A stretch of 64,000 nt of DNA from Argentina anserina (lineage: Eukaryota; Streptophyta; Magnoliopsida; Rosales; Rosaceae). Positions 60,701 through 64,000 of the stretch are shown piece after piece. The stretch covers positions 10,497,001 to 10,561,000 of the forward strand of contig NC_065874.1 of the NCBI RefSeq assembly GCF_933775445.1, written 5' to 3'. The notes beneath the pieces are model-generated. The model worked only from the letters and a program-made list of their open reading frames with translations. It was not told where the DNA came from and searched no databases. The position numbers and the translations under genes are program-made. The stretch's first letter is position 1, and every line of letters begins with the position of its first letter.

Positions 60701-61941
60701 AGCAACATATACATTCCCTTTATCATCCATAGTTACACCTTTTGGATGATTGAAACGAGCATCACTTGGCTTTCCATCAACATGGCCTGTATAACCCTGA
60801 AAGGATCCAGCAACCAATCTGCCCCTACTATCTGCAACAATGAAATATTCAAATAATACCAAATCAGGTAAAATGGGAAGAATCATGTTGGTCTATAGCT
60901 CGGAAGTGAATGTCCAAAATCAAATAAACACACATCACTGTGAATATAATCAACATAAGAGAGAACCATATCAAACAAAGATGAAGTTTATTCTATATTC
61001 CACACAAAACAGAAGAACCATGTATTCATCCCTTTGCACGCCAGTTTATTAAGACCAACTTTCTTCCGAAAATGGAACCAGATATTATTGAATATCATAC
61101 CGTTCTGCATGCAACACTTCTTCTTAACAAATTATCGGCAGCAAAGAAACTTAAAAGCTTAAATTTCAAAATCTCAAAGAAACTACTATTAGAGAGAGAA
61201 GAGGGGAACAGTCTCAAATATAGTAAAACAGACCAAGTAAATACTGTTGCATACATTGAGACAACGGAGGTGTAATCCGGACAATGTTACTATTAACAGA
61301 GTCCACAGCAAAGAGTTCCCCATCCTCTGAAATGCGTATCTTGAATGGAACAACTCCAATGTCAGCTCCTTCCACGACAGTCTCAACTAAGTACCCACTC
61401 TCGAATTGAACAACATTCCCATCTGCAGTACAACAAAACCATATAATATACTCACACAAAACAAAACATTAATCCAAGAACAAAAATAACCAAATCACAC
61501 CGAAAACAATAGTCAGTTCCTATTTACCTGATTGGGGTGTTTTGGCGGATGCCGCCCTCGTCCACTTGACAAGGGAAGACAAGTGCTTTATCAATGGCCC
61601 TGCACAAGCATCACTTAACATTTCAACCCAAACAACAACACACTTTAAGTCTATAAGTTAACAAATAATAAGAAACCCAGAAAACCCATCACATAAAAAA
61701 ACAGATCACAAATAAAGATGACGAATTCAAGTGCAACAAAGAAAAAGCACAACTGGGTATCTATATCATCTACATAAAGATGCAAAGAAACACTACACTA
61801 AAACTCTTGGAAGCAAAAAATAAGAAACCCAGTAAAGCTTTGAATCAAAGAGTCACCTGCAGGAGCAGCATGGGCTTCGAATTGGAGGCCGTGAGCGACA
61901 GTGAGAGTGAGGATGGTGATGAAGAAAAGGGAGCTTCTCAT
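57713..61941 (-). CDS. NHL-repeat-containing membrane protein, 7 exons
   Basis: Exons on the minus strand: 61941-61857, 61599-61528, 61422-61255, 60831-60661, 60353-60144, 58783-58695, 58351-57713; phases join to 477 codons. The start MRSSLFFITILTLTVAHGLQ is a signal peptide. NHL/beta-propeller repeats follow: PFKIRISEDGELFAVDSVNS, FNHPKGVTMDDKGNVYVADT with LNHAIRKIG, and DVVYVQPTCSLLVVDRGNAA with LRQISL. Exon 6 encodes one transmembrane helix (DVLMVVGAVLIGYVTCML). The last exon is a long Ser/Lys/Arg-rich tail ending NSYRF. The predicted topology is a lumenal or extracellular propeller with a charged cytosolic tail. The function of this plant family is unclear to me. Confidence 0.9.
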
Positions 61942-62324
61942 TGTTGCAAACAGTGGGGTGAGAGCTACAGATTTAACTGAGTTGTGGGTTTAGAAATTCG
62001 AGAAGATCATGGCTTTTGTTTGAAGCAGTGAAGTACTGCAAGTACGATTGTTTCTTCTTCGTCTGGGTTTTTTTTTTACTGGGGAGTTTTTTCAGTGGGA
62101 GGAGTACGAGTGAGTCGGAAGAGAAGCAGTGATTCGTGTTAGTGGGTGGCAGACGACGATAATTGAAAAATGCCTAGTGCTTTTGTTTTACGACTTTTTA
62201 CCTTTTCCACTTTTACACGAAACAGCAAGTTTGACAGATCAAAAGACTGTAAATTGTCTATAGCCATCGGTTTGGTGCAGCGGTAGGAAGCTCCACTGTA
62301 AATGCTGATCTGATATTTCTCATA
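61942..62324. other. Upstream region of the NHL gene
   Basis: 5' leader and promoter region; no clear TATA box picked out. No other feature seen. Confidence 0.3.
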
Positions 62325-62504
62325 AGGATAAATTCCTCCTGTGATAAATTGAGGAAATAATCCTGAAAATATGGTTAAAATTGACATAAGTATCAAAATG
62401 GTCTAAAATTGAGAACTTTAGATACTAAATTGTCTGTTTTCATACATCAAATACCAAATTGTCCAAATAGCCAAACATCAGGTACCATAGGAGGAATTTA
62501 CCCT
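62325..62504. mobile_element. Short MITE related to the one at 53082
   Basis: Starts GGATAAATTCCTCC and ends GGAGGAATTTACCC. Its inner right part matches the right arm of the 53082-53775 MITE (ATTGTCTGTTTTCATACATC, CCAAATTGTCC). It appears to be an internally deleted relative. Confidence 0.65.
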
Positions 62505-63383
62505 TCTGATAATAGACCTAATTTAATTATTTACATGTAAGAAATATTTTTATGGGAAGAACCTGTATCGTATTTGTTCTCCGACCTAAAGTGGTTGATT
62601 CATCTGTCCACTATTTTTGTAACAAAAAAAATACTATAAATTATCTTCAAATAGAAAGGATCTTTGAATAAAAGGAAGCAATAATTATTCAACACTAAAA
62701 TGAAGATAATTGAAAATTAAGATATTTGTAAAAATGAGTATGCAATTACTAGAAGAGCATCGAAACTGAAAGGATCAAAATCATAAGGTTATACTAAGTA
62801 CGACCGAATAATTTGTTGTTGATTCATCACTTGTTTAGATTATATAAGTTAAACTAACAGTTTGATCGGTTAGTATTTTTTTAATGCCTAAAATAAAATC
62901 ACGATTCAACTTATCAATGACGTTAACCTTAATTCAATTATTTTTTTATTAATTAAATTTGTTGACGTATCACAATGTAATTATTTTTTGATGAATTGAA
63001 ACTTATTCTCCATCATGCCATTCGAGTGCCGCAAAAGATGTGAATCATAATCAACATGTGATATTTTGGTGTAACAAATTTAAAAATCAATAACATTTGA
63101 TCAAAATTGAATTTATATATTACATCAAGTTAAGCGTAGGATAGTTACGTACTGTATATGAGGATAAAAGACCAATTCTTGGTATCGTTTCCAATTTTAT
63201 CAGATGTCCCCAAAGGGACTAAAAGACCAATTCTTGCTAAAACAAATCTACTAATAATAAAAAAGAAATCTTATTAAAAGCTCCAAAGTAGTCTTCACAT
63301 ATATCACCAAAAATTGAAATGGCATCAGCGTCCAGAGTTGTCAAAGTTGACTTCAAATATAAAAGCGTGTCCGATCCATAACA
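62505..63383. other. Region upstream of SEC61 alpha
   Basis: AT-rich spacer with no supported gene until the SEC61 promoter. Confidence 0.3.
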
Positions 63384-63402
63384 CGTGGCGACACCTCATT
63401 GG
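63384..63402 (-). promoter_or_regulatory. ER-stress response element-like site (CCAAT-N10-CACG)
   Basis: On the minus strand CCAAT (63402-63398), exactly 10 bases, then CACG (63387-63384). This fits the plant ERSE consensus CCAAT-N10-CACG recognised by ER-stress bZIP factors with NF-Y. The CACG is part of a G-box CACGTG (63382-63387). It lies about 390 bases before the SEC61 ATG and upstream of its inferred 5' leader exon, consistent with regulation of a translocon gene by the unfolded-protein response. Confidence 0.6.
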
Positions 63403-63772
63403 ATTGGACCTCGTGTTCACTCTTGCCCACCCTCTTATTTGTAACGCCGGCCGAATCCCCTACTTCTCACAACTCGTAGATCCAAAGCCCGACTCCGCTT
63501 CTCTCTCAGATCAAACCCAAAACCCATTTCCAGGGTTCCGACGGAGGCTCCTCCTTCCCAATTCTCAAGGTCAGTGGCAACCCTACCGATCTCAATTTCT
63601 CAGATTCTTTACAATTGCTTATCAGATCTATAATTTGATGAGTTTATTGTATTAATGTTTGGATCTTTATGATGAATCTCTATGTGCTTTGATTCCGTGA
63701 TAATTAGTTGGATCGGGGCTGAATTGGTGTGTTGTGATTTGGATTAGGTTTGATTAGCGAGGACGAGCAAAC

Positions 63773-64000
63773 ATGGGAGGTGGATTTAGGGTTCTTCATT
63801 TGGTGAGGCCCTTCCTTTCGTTCTTGCCGGAAGTTCAGAGCGCCGATAGGAAAGTTCCGTTCAGAGAGAAGGTGATCTACACTGTCATCTCTCTCTTCAT
63901 TTTCCTGGTGTGCAGTCAGCTCCCTCTGTATGGAATTCACTCCACTACTGGAGCAGATCCATTCTATTGGATGCGTGTTATTCTCGCGTCAAATCGGGGG
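63773..64000 (+). CDS. SEC61A: Protein transport protein SEC61 subunit alpha (5' part)
   Basis: The ATG at 63773 begins [20 protein letters not shown], then [20 protein letters not shown] and [20 protein letters not shown], the highly conserved N-terminus of SEC61 alpha, the channel of the ER translocon. The frame is open to the window end (76 codons seen). A 5'-UTR intron is likely: donor after 63569 (CTCAAG|GTCAG) and acceptor before 63758 (GATTAG|CGAGG), common in plant housekeeping genes. The first transmembrane segment starts at about residue 33. Confidence 0.96.
   Translation, partial: MGGGFRVLHLVRPFLSFLPEVQSADRKVPFREKVIYTVISLFIFLVCSQLPLYGIHSTTGADPFYWMRVILASNRG

Overview
This window looks like nuclear DNA of a flowering plant, a eudicot and perhaps a member of the Rosaceae. 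The reasons are intron-bearing genes with GT/AG borders and AT-rich introns, several F-box/F-box-associated (FBA) genes, plant-type hAT, Mutator and Ty1/copia transposons, and plant versions of gamma-glutamyl hydrolase, POLD3, an NHL-repeat protein and SEC61 alpha. The family-level assignment is inference. No bacterial, organellar, CRISPR or tRNA features were seen.

Left half (1-34 kb): transposon-dominated. The first exons of an unidentified minus-strand gene lie at the edge (717 to 1). A 3.0 kb hAT-type element (2881-5883) with perfect 12-bp inverted ends and an 8-bp target duplication carries an exact 505-bp tandem array. An F-box gene is then found in three pieces (7065-7127, 13371-13697, 20083-20301). 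The pieces are separated by two hAT-like insertions at the same 8-bp site (7128-12972 and 12981-13370) and by a Mutator-like element (13698-20082). The Mutator-like element holds a second satellite-bearing hAT element (16452-19430), which itself holds a third hAT (17143-17753). Another hAT lies at 21508-22179. A decayed proteasome beta-like gene (22845-23448) sits beside a 7.6 kb minus-strand copia element (23591-31166). That element has several in-frame stops, a truncated 3' LTR, and a 1,597-bp solo LTR nested in its gag. A second, frameshifted F-box pseudogene is at 32400-33561, and an orphan quinone-oxidoreductase C-terminal exon at 34080-34184.

Right half (35-64 kb): mostly intact genes. 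These are gamma-glutamyl hydrolase (+, 10 exons), DNA polymerase delta subunit 3 (+, 8 exons, E2F-type site in its promoter), an intact single-exon F-box/FBA gene (+), a small UBTD-like protein (+, 4 exons), an NHL-repeat membrane protein (-, 7 exons) and the 5' end of SEC61 alpha (+, with an ERSE-like promoter element). Between the UBTD-like and NHL genes, and upstream of the NHL gene, lie palindromic MITEs, a fold-back element and a SINE-like insertion with a 16-bp target duplication.

The genes are not an operon and share no obvious pathway. The main structural story is repeated transposon nesting in and around degenerate F-box genes, next to a conserved housekeeping block. I found no convincing new gene system. 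The most unusual items are the 505-bp fold-back satellite carried by two different hAT elements and the F-box gene whose reading frame is recovered exactly when the two same-site insertions are ignored.
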